Source: Lewinella sp. IMCC34191
GTDB taxonomy: Bacteria; Bacteroidota; Bacteroidia; Chitinophagales; Saprospiraceae
Reading direction: 5' to 3'
DNA: 64,000 bases
NCBI RefSeq assembly: GCF_003390935.1
Contig: NZ_QNQZ01000002.1
Span: forward strand, 617,033-681,032
Part shown: piece by piece, positions 1 to 9,404 of the stretch
Layout: each line of letters starts with the position of its first letter
How positions within the stretch are numbered: position 1 is the first letter of the stretch
Made by a program: the position numbers and the translations under genes
Notes under the pieces: model-generated
Told to the model about the DNA's origin: nothing
The model's database searches: none
What the model saw: the letters and a program-made list of their open reading frames with translations, nothing else

Positions 1-2156
1 AAGACCCCGGCGGACAGCAGCCCCACGTTGCCGAAGTAGTGCTCGGCCATCACGTCCAGGTTCAGGCTGCGGGTGGGGTCGATGTCGGGGTTGCCGATGC
101 TGATCTCGTCGCCGTCCTCAATGGTACGGTACGGGACCAGGTCGAAGTAGTTGGGCCGGGCCAGGGTATTGGTGTAGGCGAAGCGGAGCAGCGTGCGCTC
201 CGAGGCTTGGTACTTCAGGTGAAGGCCGGGCAGGAGATTGGTGTAGTCCGAGGTGGCCGTTTCCGTCGGGGTGAGGGTTTCTTCCTCGTCGTCGTAGGTA
301 AAGCCGGCGTATTCCAGTTGGGTGGCCTCGACGCGTAGCCCCACCAGGGCCTGCAGCTTAGCCCCCACCTGCTGTTCCAGCATGAGGTAGCCCCCGAAGA
401 TGTTCTCGGTGGCGGAGAAGTTTCCGGCGCGTTCGCTGAGGTCGCGTTCTCCCTCGAAGCCGCCGCCCGTCAGGTCGAGATTGCCGACGTACTCCGGATC
501 CACGAAGCTACCGGCCGCGTAGTCCCCGGCGCGGAAATTGTCTTTGGTCTCGTCCACCAGATTGCCCAGGCTCTCGGGGAGCAGGGCGTCATCCGTGGGT
601 TCATACTCGAAGAAGTCATTGTCCCGCACTTTGTCCTTGGTCCGGACCCGGCCGCCAAACTTCAGGGTGTTCCGGTAGTTTCCGGTGGAGGTGAGGGGCA
701 GGGCGAAGTTGAGCCGGCCGTTGACGTCCACGTCCTTGGTAAACTGGTTCTCTTCGGTCAGGGTAGCCAGTTCCCAGGCCTCGGAGGGACCGCGGTAGTC
801 GGGCTCGGCCGCGGAGATGTACGGGCGCTTCGGGTCCCCGAAATCCACGTTCACGGGCACCAATTCGTCCGTGCCGTACTCGAAGTAGCGCTCGTGGGGA
901 CGGTTTTCGTCGGCCCGGGCCCAGGAGGCGCTCCAGGTGGTCTTCAGCGTCCCGAAGAGGTGTTCGCCGTTGAGGTTGAGAGTGGCCATGGACTGGTCTT
1001 CCAGGCGGGCGTACTTTTCGTCTTCCGTGCCGGATTTGGTTTCCCGCTTGAGCTCGGCCATCCACTGGCCGTCAACCTGCTCGATATCCCCGAACTCGGA
1101 GACGTAGCGGTTTTCCCAGTCGTTGCGCTGGTTGTAGATGCCCCGCAGAAAAATGGTGTGGTTGGGCGCCAGTTTGTAGTCCAGTCCCAGCGACAAACTC
1201 TTGCGCACCCGCTGCAGGTAGTACTGCCGTATCTGTATCTCGGCCGGATAGGCGTCGGCGGGGTCATCGTCGTAGGTCCATTCGGCCTCTACGTCGTCGG
1301 AGCCGAGGTTATTATTGAAGTAGGAACCGGAGACGATGAGCCCCAGGGCGTTGTTGGCGAAGCGCTCGCCGTAAATCAGGCTACCGTTGTAGGTGGGCTC
1401 GCTGGCCAGGAAGTTGTAGCCCCCGCCCAGGGTGCCGCTGATGCGCCGTTCGTAGGGTGCCGCGCGGGTTACGAGATTGACGGATCCGCCGATCGCGTCG
1501 GCGTCCATATCCGGGGTTACCGCCTTACTCACCTCCACCGCCTGCACCATATCGGAGGGGATGAGGTCGAGCTGGATGGAGCGGGTCTCGGCCTCGGCGG
1601 AGGGGATGCGCTCCCCGTTAACGGTCACGGAGTTCAGCTGCGGCGACGTTCCCCGAATGTTCGCGAAGCGGGCCTCGCCCTGGTCGTACTGGACGTTGAT
1701 GCCCGGTACCCGCTTCAATGCGTCCCCGATGTTCTGGTCGGGGAAGCGCCCGATCTGGTCGGCGGCGATCACGTTCGTGATGTTGATGGCCGACTGCTGC
1801 TGGTTCAGCGCCCGCGCCTGTCCGCGTACCTGACTGATCACCGCCACTTCGGCGAGCTGAACGCCGGGGGTCAGTTGTACGTCCACGGCGGTCGTTTCCC
1901 CCTCGCGTACCGTAACGCGGCGTTCCGAAGGGGTAAAGCCGATGTAGGTAATCCGGAGGGTATGATCCCCCGGTGGCAGGCCGAGAAGCGAGAAATATCC
2001 GTCCTGGTCGGTAACGGTCATGCCCGCGTCGTCCAGAAAAAGGGTGGCACCGGCTAGGGGCAGATTGGCCTCATCCAGCACGCGACCGGTCACGTTCTGC
2101 GCCCGAAGCCCGGTACAGAGGAGGAAGAAAAGGAAAAGGGTAGCGAGTGTTTTCAT
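1..2156 (-). CDS. TonB-dependent receptor (3' end beyond window)
   Basis: Outer-membrane receptor for TonB-driven uptake of an unknown ligand. The ATG is at 2156 on the minus strand and the frame stays open to base 1, so about 718 residues are visible and the end of the barrel is missing. The protein starts with a signal peptide ending LLCTGLRAQ. A CarboxypepD_reg-like domain follows (about residues 20-95; DEANLPLAGATLFLDD, then DGYFSLLGLPPGDHTLRITYIG). Next is a plug domain (about 115-225; DQNIGDALKRVPGINVQ, RGTSPQLNSVTVNGERIP), then beta-barrel sequence. Family membership is clear from domain order. No SusD partner lies in view, and the downstream neighbour is off the window, so the substrate cannot be given. 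Confidence 0.93.
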   Translation of the reverse strand, partial: MKTLATLFLFFLLCTGLRAQNVTGRVLDEANLPLAGATLFLDDAGMTVTDQDGYFSLLGLPPGDHTLRITYIGFTPSERRVTVREGETTAVDVQLTPGVQLAEVAVISQVRGQARALNQQQSAINITNVIAADQIGRFPDQNIGDALKRVPGINVQYDQGEARFANIRGTSPQLNSVTVNGERIPSAEAETRSIQLDLIPSDMVQAVEVSKAVTPDMDADAIGGSVNLVTRAAPYERRISGTLGGGYNFLASEPTYNGSLIYGERFANNALGLIVSGSYFNNNLGSDDVEAEWTYDDDPADAYPAEIQIRQYYLQRVRKSLSLGLDYKLAPNHTIFLRGIYNQRNDWENRYVSEFGDIEQVDGQWMAELKRETKSGTEDEKYARLEDQSMATLNLNGEHLFGTLKTTWSASWARADENRPHERYFEYGTDELVPVNVDFGDPKRPYISAAEPDYRGPSEAWELATLTEENQFTKDVDVNGRLNFALPLTSTGNYRNTLKFGGRVRTKDKVRDNDFFEYEPTDDALLPESLGNLVDETKDNFRAGDYAAGSFVDPEYVGNLDLTGGGFEGERDLSERAGNFSATENIFGGYLMLEQQVGAKLQALVGLRVEATQLEYAGFTYDDEEETLTPTETATSDYTNLLPGLHLKYQASERTLLRFAYTNTLARPNYFDLVPYRTIEDGDEISIGNPDIDPTRSLNLDVMAEHYFGNVGLLSAGV

Positions 2157-2259
2157 ACGGTAGCTGGGTAAACCGCAAAGGTGACTAGCATCCGTTAAGC
2201 CTGGATTAACCCTACGCTAAATCCCGTTGCAGACAGGGGGTGGCCGTGTTAAGTTTCCC

Positions 2260-2380
2260 GACCCGCCGGCAGACCAGCTACGCTGGGCGGACGGCTAACC
2301 TACCCACGAGCGCAGCGAGCACCCCACGTGCGGCAGCCCATTCACCAACTCAGTCCTTCACGAATTCGGTCCTTGTCCCG
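2260..2380 (+). repeat. Dispersed intergenic repeat, copy R1
   Basis: Starts with a 38-bp REP-like core (GACCCGCCGGCAGACC, then AGCTACGCTGGGCGGACGG), followed by GAGCGCAGCGAGC and GTGCGGCAGCCCATTCACC. The core recurs near 6165 and 7642. The ATTCAC end abuts the 3' end of the MORN gene. Confidence 0.75.
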
Positions 2381-2381
2381 A

Positions 2382-3260
2382 TCACTCCTCCACCAGCTCA
2401 TCATCCACCCACTCCCCCTGAGCAACCACCTCCCCGTCGGCACCGTAGAAGATGCCTTCCCCGTTGCGCAGATCATCGTCCCACTCCCCGACGAAGACCT
2501 CACCGCCCGGGAAGTGGTAGGTGCCCTCGCCACTGCGTTCGTCTTCTTCGAATTCGCCTTCGTAGTAGGCACCGTCCGGCCAGTGAAATTCACCGAAGCC
2601 ATGCTTCTGATTGTTCTTCCATTCGCCCTGGTAGCGGCTGCCGCTGCTGAGCAGAGCCACGCCCCGGCCGGTGGCCTTGCCGTCGCGGACGTCACCGACG
2701 TAGTACACGGCATTGCCCTCCCGGCTTTCGAAGGTCAGGTAGTTGCCGCCGCTGCTGCGACGCAGCTGACCCTGCAGGTTACGGATCTGCAGCTCGGCCT
2801 TTTGCAGGGCGAAGGTGAGCGAGTCGTACTGCTCCGGTCGCGATTCCTCGATGGGCATGGAACGGACGCTGGTAGGCACCGGATCGCGGTCAATGGGCCG
2901 GGACACCGTAAGCACGCCGCGCGAAGCCCGGATCTGCAGGGAGTCCATCGCGGCCTGTACGCGCAGCAATTGCCGGGCGTGATTGACCCGTGCGGGCAGA
3001 TTGCCTAGCTGAGCGCGCAGACTATCGTTCCCCTCCAATTCTTCGTAGGCTTGAAGGGCCGACCGGTAGTCGCCGAGGTGAAACAGGGAATCCGCCGATA
3101 GCAAACGGGCCTGCGCCGCCAGGCGCGCGGACTGGCGTTCGACCAGTGCCATCGCCTCTTCCCGTTCCGGATCGCTTTGGGTGCTTTGGTAAAGTACATA
3201 GGCCAGCACCGCACCGGTGAGGAGCAGCAGCAGACCTAGGAGACGTTTCGAGGTGAGCAT
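2382..3260 (-). CDS. MORN-repeat protein with N-terminal membrane anchor
   Basis: A 292-residue protein with an N-terminal hydrophobic segment (about residues 7-26, LLGLLLLLTGAVLAYVLYQS). A charged helical, probably coiled-coil stretch follows (about 30-160). The C-terminal part (about 205-285) carries MORN repeats, seen as YQGEWKNNQKHGFGEFHWPDG, YYEGEFEEDERSGEGTYHFP and VGEWDDDLRNGEGIFYGADG. MORN repeats are commonly lipid- or protein-binding scaffolds. Their role in Bacteroidota is poorly defined and no enzyme domain is visible. It is followed downstream by repeat R1 and lies 33 bp past the DUF2490 gene on the same strand, so co-transcription is plausible. Confidence 0.85.
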   Translation of the reverse strand: MLTSKRLLGLLLLLTGAVLAYVLYQSTQSDPEREEAMALVERQSARLAAQARLLSADSLFHLGDYRSALQAYEELEGNDSLRAQLGNLPARVNHARQLLRVQAAMDSLQIRASRGVLTVSRPIDRDPVPTSVRSMPIEESRPEQYDSLTFALQKAELQIRNLQGQLRRSSGGNYLTFESREGNAVYYVGDVRDGKATGRGVALLSSGSRYQGEWKNNQKHGFGEFHWPDGAYYEGEFEEDERSGEGTYHFPGGEVFVGEWDDDLRNGEGIFYGADGEVVAQGEWVDDELVEE

Positions 3261-3293
3261 GGGCGTTGGTTATCACCGGAGGCGGCGGTCAGC

Positions 3294-4112
3294 CTACTCC
3301 GTGAGGTGGATCATGGGCAATTTATTCTTCACCTTCCGGAAGTCGGGCGAGAAGTACATGTGCAGGCGCCACGTCCACTTTTGCTTGTAGTAGGCACCGT
3401 CGGTCAGGTCCTGCCCCATGGAGTACATGAGGCCGGTCGCGAAGGTGAGCCGGGGATTGACGATGTAGCCGAAGGAGGTATGCAGGCGCAGGTCCTCCAG
3501 CGGACTGTCCACCACGGCCTTTCCGCTCTGCATGATCAATTCGGCTTCGGGGCCGACGTAAAAGGCCCCAGGAGAAAGTTTTTCCTTGTTCAGCGGAATC
3601 TTCATGGAGATCATGTAGCGCCAGCGGTTGCGGTAGATGAACTCGTCGCCGAGGGCGTAGCCCTTCGTCCAGCGGTGCTCGATCCGGATGCGGTGGTACA
3701 GCATCAGGCGCGCCAGATGCTGGGCGAAGAGGTATTCGTGCCAGATCCGGTACTCGGGCACGGTACGGCGCTCGCCTTCCGCCACCCCGTCCTGGTTGAA
3801 GTTGATGCGCAGCACGCCGCCCAGACTCGCCCGGAAGTACTTCGAATAGAGGTAGCTGATGGCGTGGCGGTTATAGATCTGCCCCACCTGCCCCACCAGC
3901 GGCGTCGAGGCCGACTCCTGAAAGCGGAAGTGGGTCTGCGCCACCCAGAAGAAACGGTCCGAAAGCCGGATGTTTCCGTAGGTATTGATCCAGAAAGCCG
4001 TAATCGGCTCCTTGAAGGTGGACACCTTCGGCGCCTCGGTCTTCTGGGCCCGGAGCGCCAGGCTGCCGATGACCAACAGCAGGAGGGCAAGGGTACGTGG
4101 GAGTACGGACAT
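3294..4112 (-). CDS. DUF2490 family secreted protein
   Basis: The chosen ATG at 4112 gives 272 residues opening with a clean signal peptide (MSVLPRTLALLLLVIGSLALRAQ). An upstream in-frame ATG would add 20 proline-rich residues and overlap the previous gene. The mature part is rich in alternating aromatic and polar residues typical of a beta barrel (AFWINTYGNIRLSDRFFWV, HRIRIEHRWTKGY, YRNRWRYMISMKIPL) and matches the DUF2490 pattern common in Bacteroidota outer membranes. Function unknown. It begins 10 bp after the stop of the 646-residue gene, so the two are probably one operon. Confidence 0.8.
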   Translation of the reverse strand: MSVLPRTLALLLLVIGSLALRAQKTEAPKVSTFKEPITAFWINTYGNIRLSDRFFWVAQTHFRFQESASTPLVGQVGQIYNRHAISYLYSKYFRASLGGVLRINFNQDGVAEGERRTVPEYRIWHEYLFAQHLARLMLYHRIRIEHRWTKGYALGDEFIYRNRWRYMISMKIPLNKEKLSPGAFYVGPEAELIMQSGKAVVDSPLEDLRLHTSFGYIVNPRLTFATGLMYSMGQDLTDGAYYKQKWTWRLHMYFSPDFRKVKNKLPMIHLTE

Positions 4113-4122
4113 GGCCGGTGGT

Positions 4123-6063
4123 TTATTGGGGTTCGGGGGCGGTGAGCAGTTCCAGGATGCGGTCGGGAGCATCTACCCGGCGCAGGCGACTTTCCAGTTC
4201 GTCGGTCTCCTCCGCCCGCAGTTCGAGCATGCGTACGTGCAGGGATTCCAGTTTGGCACCCAGCGTAGCGGCATTATCACAAGAGAGGCCGGTACGTACC
4301 TGCTCTAAGTAGTAGGGCACGAGCCGTTCGTCGTATGCGCGGTAAAGTCGTTTTTTGACTACCTCTTCCATGACCGTTGCCGTAAAGTTGTTCCACACCT
4401 CATCGGTATAGGCCGCCCGCACCTCCTCTCGTTCCCCCGGCAAGCGGATCAGTTGCAGGGCCAGGGCATCCAGGTCCTGCACGCAGCGGATCAACTGCTG
4501 CGCAGCCGCTTCTTGTTCCAGTAGGTCTTCGGTGGCGGCGTAGCGCAGGTATTCGGCCTTTGCCAAACGTTGAACGGCTTCCAGACCGAGTTCCCTCGGT
4601 AAGGTGCCGACACGGCTTTCCAGTAAGCTGTCGAGCAGATAGTATTCGCGGGTCAGCTGGTCTTCCAAAGCCACGATGGCTTGCTGCCGCTCGCGGGTAT
4701 TGCTCTTCTGGCCGAGTACGCTGCGGATCGAATCGATGCTCCGGCGGGCGTACGCGGCCAGGTCCGCCACGGCCGCCAGCCCCTCCCCGCTAATGTTAAA
4801 TCTTTGGGGACCCGGGCCGGTGAAATCCCGGTTCTCCCGGCTGTCGTCTCCCGCATACCGGACACTTATTTGTCCGTCAGACCCGCCCGTGGGCCAGAGG
4901 TATGCCAGGTAACCCCGACGGGGCACGTACGGAAGGATTTCCCGCTCGTAGCTTCGGCGCAGCTGACGTACCGGTGCCAGCAGGCTATCCCGCAAACCGA
5001 TGACGGCAGCCCGCAGGTAGGCCACTTCCGCATCGGCGTTCTGCACGACGGATAAAGACGTGTTGGCGAGCAGCGCCCGGCTGATCGTATCCACCTCCCG
5101 CAAACGAGCGTCGATCGATTCGAGCTGAGCCAGCTCCTTCCGCGACAAGGGGCTGACCGGCAAAGAAACCCGGAACAGCGGGCGGCCCGCCTCGCCGCCG
5201 AGCGCGCGAATGGCCTCGAAGGTGCGGGCGTAGGCTTCGGCGTTGGTGGTTAGGAGGTTTACAACGGGATTGTTATTCAGCGCATTCCCCTTCCCCTGTA
5301 GTTGCATTTGAATGGCCAACCACTCCAGGTAGCGGGCATCCAGGTCGACCATCTCGGTCTTACCGGACAGCTGCGGCAGCACCACCAGGGTATCCCGATC
5401 TGCCTCCGGATCGTTGACGATGTGCAGCAACTGACCGTCATCAAATGTCCACTCCTGGGCGGTTATCAGGTCATCGTACAAGGTCCAGGCGTCTTCAGCC
5501 ACCCCGTCGCGCTGTACCCGACCGAGCAGTACCGCGGGGCCGGACTCCAGCCGGAAGGATTGCCGGGCGATGCCTTCCTCGAAGTTAATGTCACTCCGCA
5601 GGACGACTTCCGCCGTATCCGAATCTTCGATCCGATAGATCGTCTGCGTCCAGATACTGTCGGGCTCGCCGTTTGCCAGGCGACCATGGGCCAGGTGGCG
5701 CGTGCCATCAACGCTAACCTGATAGCGTCCATTTAATAATGCTACGGAAGAGCCCAGTTCGTAGTTGCCGAAGGAAAAGTCCCACTCCCCCACCGGTTCG
5801 CCCCGATCGTACTGCCCGGAAAAAGCAAAAGACCGATCGTGGCCAGACAGCAGCGCTCGGGCGTTGGCACCGCTGAAGGTGAAGGCGCCGTTTCGCAGCG
5901 TGTCGCGCCGCCGCAGCACATATTCGTATTCCGCTCTCCCCGCAAAATCGCCGGTCTGGTAAGCACCAGAGTAGGACGGGACCCCATCTCCTTGTGCAAA
6001 GAGAGTAGCCGTCCACGCCACGATAGCGAAGCACAAAAGATGGGTTCGCGTTGAAGAAGTCAA
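4123..6063 (-). CDS. Large secreted protein of unknown function
   Basis: A 646-residue protein that I do not recognise. It begins with a signal peptide (residues 1-23, ending ATLFAQ). The first 230 residues have repeated short Y/G/D strands (GAYQTGDFAGRAEYEYVLRR, GRYQVSVDGTRHLAHGRLAN) that resemble MORN/YwqK-like antiparallel repeats. The rest (about 250-646) is helical and charged, with many LR/EL heptads, and looks coiled-coil. Its neighbour on the same strand is the DUF2490 gene 10 bp downstream, and the MORN protein follows, so the three may act together at the envelope. That link rests on context only. Confidence 0.7.
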   Translation of the reverse strand: MTSSTRTHLLCFAIVAWTATLFAQGDGVPSYSGAYQTGDFAGRAEYEYVLRRRDTLRNGAFTFSGANARALLSGHDRSFAFSGQYDRGEPVGEWDFSFGNYELGSSVALLNGRYQVSVDGTRHLAHGRLANGEPDSIWTQTIYRIEDSDTAEVVLRSDINFEEGIARQSFRLESGPAVLLGRVQRDGVAEDAWTLYDDLITAQEWTFDDGQLLHIVNDPEADRDTLVVLPQLSGKTEMVDLDARYLEWLAIQMQLQGKGNALNNNPVVNLLTTNAEAYARTFEAIRALGGEAGRPLFRVSLPVSPLSRKELAQLESIDARLREVDTISRALLANTSLSVVQNADAEVAYLRAAVIGLRDSLLAPVRQLRRSYEREILPYVPRRGYLAYLWPTGGSDGQISVRYAGDDSRENRDFTGPGPQRFNISGEGLAAVADLAAYARRSIDSIRSVLGQKSNTRERQQAIVALEDQLTREYYLLDSLLESRVGTLPRELGLEAVQRLAKAEYLRYAATEDLLEQEAAAQQLIRCVQDLDALALQLIRLPGEREEVRAAYTDEVWNNFTATVMEEVVKKRLYRAYDERLVPYYLEQVRTGLSCDNAATLGAKLESLHVRMLELRAEETDELESRLRRVDAPDRILELLTAPEPQ

Positions 6064-6164
6064 ACGCAGGATGTTTGGTGAGCGAAAAAAGCAGACAAGA
6101 TGTTACCGCATTCCGCACGGCTTGTTCATCCCCGGCTAATTTTTCCCGACCTGCCCCCCGAGCC

Positions 6165-6330
6165 GACCCGCCGGTAGACCAGCTACGCTGGGCGGACGGC
6201 TATCACCCCCCACGAGCGCAGCGAGCTAACCCCGTGCGGCAGCCATTCACGAATTCAGTCCCTCAAAAATTCTGCCCCTCCCCCGCGCGGCAGCCCCTTA
6301 TCCCCTTTACTACCCTCATACCCCTTATCT
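6165..6330 (+). repeat. Dispersed intergenic repeat, copy R2
   Basis: Same order as R1: the REP-like 38-bp core, GAGCGCAGCGAGC, GTGCGGCAGCCATTCACG, AATTCAGTCCCTCAAAAATTC. It ends in a C-run tract (CCCC at 6294, 6302 and 6321, CCC at 6313) whose complement could form a G-quadruplex, 28 bp before the next start codon. Fills most of the 288-bp gap between genes. Confidence 0.75.
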
Positions 6331-6351
6331 TAAAAACCCAAACCCACCCCC

Positions 6352-7629
6352 ATGCGCCTGATCCTCCTTCTCCTCCTCTGCCACACCACCCTCGGCGCCC
6401 AGTACCGCATTGAAGGCTACGTACTGGACGACGTAAGCGGGGAACCCGTCCCCTTCGCCAGCGTCTTTCTGGAGGACGATCAAAGTAAGGGCGTACTCAC
6501 CAACGAGCTAGGGGCCTTTGCCATCACCCTCGACAGTACCGAGCGGTACGCCGGAACCCTGGTCTTCACCTCCATTGCCTACGAAAATCAATTCGTTCGC
6601 TTGACCAATGCCCTCCCCGCCCCCACCGCGGGCCAACCGCAACAACTCAATATCCGGCTCGCCACGCAGTTTGTCGACCTCCCGGGGGTAACCGTGCTTT
6701 CCGACCTTGGATTACGCTCCCTGATGCATCGGGTGCAGGAACGTATCCCCGCAAACTACGGCCACGACGAGTACCTCATCAAGGCCTACCACCGGTCGTA
6801 CTTCGCCACCAACCAGGGCTTCGCTCAGCTGAACGAGGCGTACCTGACCTTCCAGGATGAGCCCTACGGCGACAAACCCTACCGCGACCGCGACACCCGT
6901 ACCTACGTCGATCAGATGCGCGTCAAGCAGGGTACGGAAGAAGTACCCGCCCACATCCGAAAATTCTTCGACCAGCAGCAATTCATGTCCATCGGTTACA
7001 ATTGGTTCGGGAACCCCCTGTACTACCAGAAAATCACCGAATTCATTCCGATGGTGGACCCGGAGGGACTGAGCCACCTTACTTTTCGGCAGACCGGCGA
7101 ATACCTGAGTGGTACCGATACGCTGCTCCGGATCCGGTATGAAGTGGATTCCATTATGCACGAACGAGAGCATCCCGGTAGGTACCGACCCTCCTACATC
7201 ACCGAAGTCGTGGTAAATAAGACGGATTACGCCGTACTCGAGATCAGCATCCGATTGCACGAAGATGAGCCCACCGCCATATACACCGCCTACCAGAAAG
7301 TGGACGGCAAGTACTACCCCCAACGCTCCAGCTTCAGCTGGTCGATGGACGAAGATTACTACGAGTTTCCGCGCATCTTCAACACCTTCTTGTACTTCAC
7401 GGAGGTGATCACCGATCCCCGGGAAATGAAGCGCTACAAAAGGGGAAAACGCCTGCAGGGGAAGGAACCGATGTCGTCCCTCCGCATCCGCCACGACCCG
7501 GATTTCTGGCAGGGCGAAGAACGACTGCTCCAATTGCCCGTAGAGGAAACCCTGAAGTTCGAGATGCGGAACCTGTTGGACCTGCCGGAGGCTCGACAGG
7601 ACTCCATCTCGCGGGATTCCTCCAAGTGA
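6352..7629 (+). CDS. Secreted protein with carboxypeptidase-regulatory-like domain
   Basis: A 425-residue protein with a signal peptide MRLILLLLLCHTTLGAQ. A CarboxypepD_reg-like beta-sandwich follows (about residues 18-105: YVLDDVSGEPVPFASVFLED, KGVLTNELGAFAITLD). The remaining 310 residues have the pattern seen in Bacteroidota proteins annotated as carboxypeptidase-like regulatory domain-containing: LMHRVQERIPANYGHDEY, then long aromatic beta strands such as YPQRSSFSWSMDEDYYEFPR. No plug or barrel is present, so it is not a TonB receptor. The function is unknown; a periplasmic or surface structural role is inferred. Repeats flank it on both sides, so it is likely monocistronic. Confidence 0.75.
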   Translation: MRLILLLLLCHTTLGAQYRIEGYVLDDVSGEPVPFASVFLEDDQSKGVLTNELGAFAITLDSTERYAGTLVFTSIAYENQFVRLTNALPAPTAGQPQQLNIRLATQFVDLPGVTVLSDLGLRSLMHRVQERIPANYGHDEYLIKAYHRSYFATNQGFAQLNEAYLTFQDEPYGDKPYRDRDTRTYVDQMRVKQGTEEVPAHIRKFFDQQQFMSIGYNWFGNPLYYQKITEFIPMVDPEGLSHLTFRQTGEYLSGTDTLLRIRYEVDSIMHEREHPGRYRPSYITEVVVNKTDYAVLEISIRLHEDEPTAIYTAYQKVDGKYYPQRSSFSWSMDEDYYEFPRIFNTFLYFTEVITDPREMKRYKRGKRLQGKEPMSSLRIRHDPDFWQGEERLLQLPVEETLKFEMRNLLDLPEARQDSISRDSSK

Positions 7630-7641
7630 GCTTGCCCGCCC

Positions 7642-7960
7642 GACCCGCCGGCAGACCAGCTACGCTGGGCGGACGGCTAATGCCCCCCACGAGCGCAGCG
7701 AGCTAACCCCGCGCGGCAGCCATTCACCAATTCGGTCCCTTAAAAATTTCAGTCCCTTCCCCGCCCGAACCGCCGAAGGCAGCCGCGAAGCGAATCCGCG
7801 AAATCCGTGTGAACCCCGCCGAAGGCGAAACGAGCAAAGCGAGCATCCCCAAACAGCAAAAATCCGTGAAAATCTGTGCCCTAAATCCGCGAAATCCGTG
7901 TGAATCCCGCCGAAGGCCAAACCAGCGAAGCAAGAATCCCAGCCCATTCACCAACTTAAT
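7642..7960 (+). repeat. Dispersed intergenic repeat, copy R3
   Basis: Contains the 38-bp core at 7642, GAGCGCAGCGAGC, GCGGCAGCCATTCACC, then two rounds of ATCCGCGAAATCCGTGTGAA followed by CCGCCGAAGGCGAA or a variant. It ends with CCCATTCACCAAC next to the 3' end of the oxidoreductase gene. It occupies essentially the whole 353-bp gap; I see no gene in it. Confidence 0.75.
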
Positions 7961-7982
7961 AATTCATCTTTTCACCCCCCAC

Positions 7983-9329
7983 TCAAAACACCCGATAATC
8001 CCCAGCCAAATACTGATTCGCCTCCTCCTCGTCAAAACGTGCCGATTTCGCATTCCAGTGCAAAGTCTGCCCCGGAAAGCGGCCGGCGACCACGCCCAGT
8101 AGGATCACCTCCGTCAGGCGGGCGGCGTAGCTGAAGGGAGCACTTACTTCATCCTTGCCCAGGCAGGCATCCACGAACTGGTGGTAATGCTTGGGACTCT
8201 CCGATTCGTAGTTGCGGATGGGCTCGCCCAGGTCCAGGGAGGCGGCGGCGTCCGCCATTTCCGACTGAATGTCCTGATAGGCACCCTCCACGATGAGGCG
8301 CGGCTCCTGCATGAAGTGGGGCAACAGCAGGCGACCCTTCTCCCCGATGAACATGGCTCCCTGGTCCGGCAGCGCGTCGCCGTCGGGCAGTTGCAATTCC
8401 TCGTGGTCGGCCGGGGCGCCCTCGCCGTCGTACCAGACCCACTTCAGGCGCTCTCCCGTGTAGTCGGTACCGGGAAACTCGTACGTCACCTCGTTGTGCT
8501 CGGGGAAGCCATAGCCGTTCGGCTCGCGGCACTGGTTGACGATGGTCAGCGGCACGTCCAGTTCCAGGGCGTTGTAGGGGGTATCGAAGATGTGGACACC
8601 CATATCGCCCAATGTACCGCAGCCATAGTCCAGGTACTTCCGCCAGTTGGTGGGGTGGTACTGCCCGTCGACGTAGTCGCGCTGCGGGGCGGTACCGAGC
8701 CAGAGATTCCAGTCGAGGGTTTCGGGCACCGGATCGCTCTCGGTGGGTGGCGGACCGTCGTAGCCCCAGTTCTTCGGCGACCAGGCACGCACCGTATGGA
8801 CCTTACCGATAATGCCCGAGCGGATCAATTCAGTGGCCATGCGGTAGTCATAGAAGCTATGCACCTGGATGCCCATCTGCGTCACCAGATTCCGTTCGCG
8901 GGCGACGCGGTCCATCTCCCGCGCCTCGGATACGTGGTGGGTCAGCGGTTTCTGGCAGTAGACCGGCTTATCCATCTCCATCGCCATCAGGGATACGGGT
9001 GCGTGGCTATGGTCGGGGGTAGCGACGATCACGGCATCGATCTCCTCCCCCATTTCCCGCAGCATCTCCCGGTAATCGGTGAAGGTGCGCGCGCCCGGTT
9101 GCTCGGCCTTCGCGGCCGCCAGGATGGAAGCATCCACGTCACACAGCGCCACGACTTCCACGGCCGGATGGGACGCGATGTCCGCCATATCCGACATCCC
9201 CTGAAAGCCCAGCCCGATGTGGGCGGTCCGCAGGCGATCCGCCGGCCGTCCTTTCGCGGTCGCGCATTTTGACATCATTACGGTTGCCGCCAGTACGGCG
9301 CTGCTTTGGATGAATTTTCTTCTTTGCAT
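7983..9329 (-). CDS. Gfo/Idh/MocA family oxidoreductase, Tat-type signal
   Basis: A 448-residue NAD(P)-dependent oxidoreductase presumably acting on a sugar or sugar acid. The N-terminus QRRKFIQSSAVLAATVMMS is a twin-arginine-like export signal. The Rossmann motif is GLGFQG (39-44), followed by VVALCDVD and DAVIVATPDHSHA. The usual EKP motif reads QKP (126-128, YCQKPLTHH), a variant I associate with exported Bacteroidota members. The C-terminal domain has the family's NWRKYLDYGCGTLGDMGVHI segment. The next genes on this strand are a DUF1080 protein and a PL11 lyase, which suggests glycan catabolism, though repeat R4 separates them. Confidence 0.88.
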   Translation of the reverse strand: MQRRKFIQSSAVLAATVMMSKCATAKGRPADRLRTAHIGLGFQGMSDMADIASHPAVEVVALCDVDASILAAAKAEQPGARTFTDYREMLREMGEEIDAVIVATPDHSHAPVSLMAMEMDKPVYCQKPLTHHVSEAREMDRVARERNLVTQMGIQVHSFYDYRMATELIRSGIIGKVHTVRAWSPKNWGYDGPPPTESDPVPETLDWNLWLGTAPQRDYVDGQYHPTNWRKYLDYGCGTLGDMGVHIFDTPYNALELDVPLTIVNQCREPNGYGFPEHNEVTYEFPGTDYTGERLKWVWYDGEGAPADHEELQLPDGDALPDQGAMFIGEKGRLLLPHFMQEPRLIVEGAYQDIQSEMADAAASLDLGEPIRNYESESPKHYHQFVDACLGKDEVSAPFSYAARLTEVILLGVVAGRFPGQTLHWNAKSARFDEEEANQYLAGDYRVF

Positions 9330-9404
9330 GACAAAAGATTATCGAGGATGGATGCCCCGGACCCGCAAGCCCGCGGCATCCGACAAGGTAATGGAGAATT
9401 GACA

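Noticed and set aside
894..2057. 387-codon plus-strand frame opposite the first TonB receptor
   Set aside because: The minus strand codes a clear receptor with signal peptide, plug and barrel. The plus frame is a GC-rich antisense by-product, as are similar long antisense frames at 8181-9272, 15767-16888 and 33993-35249.
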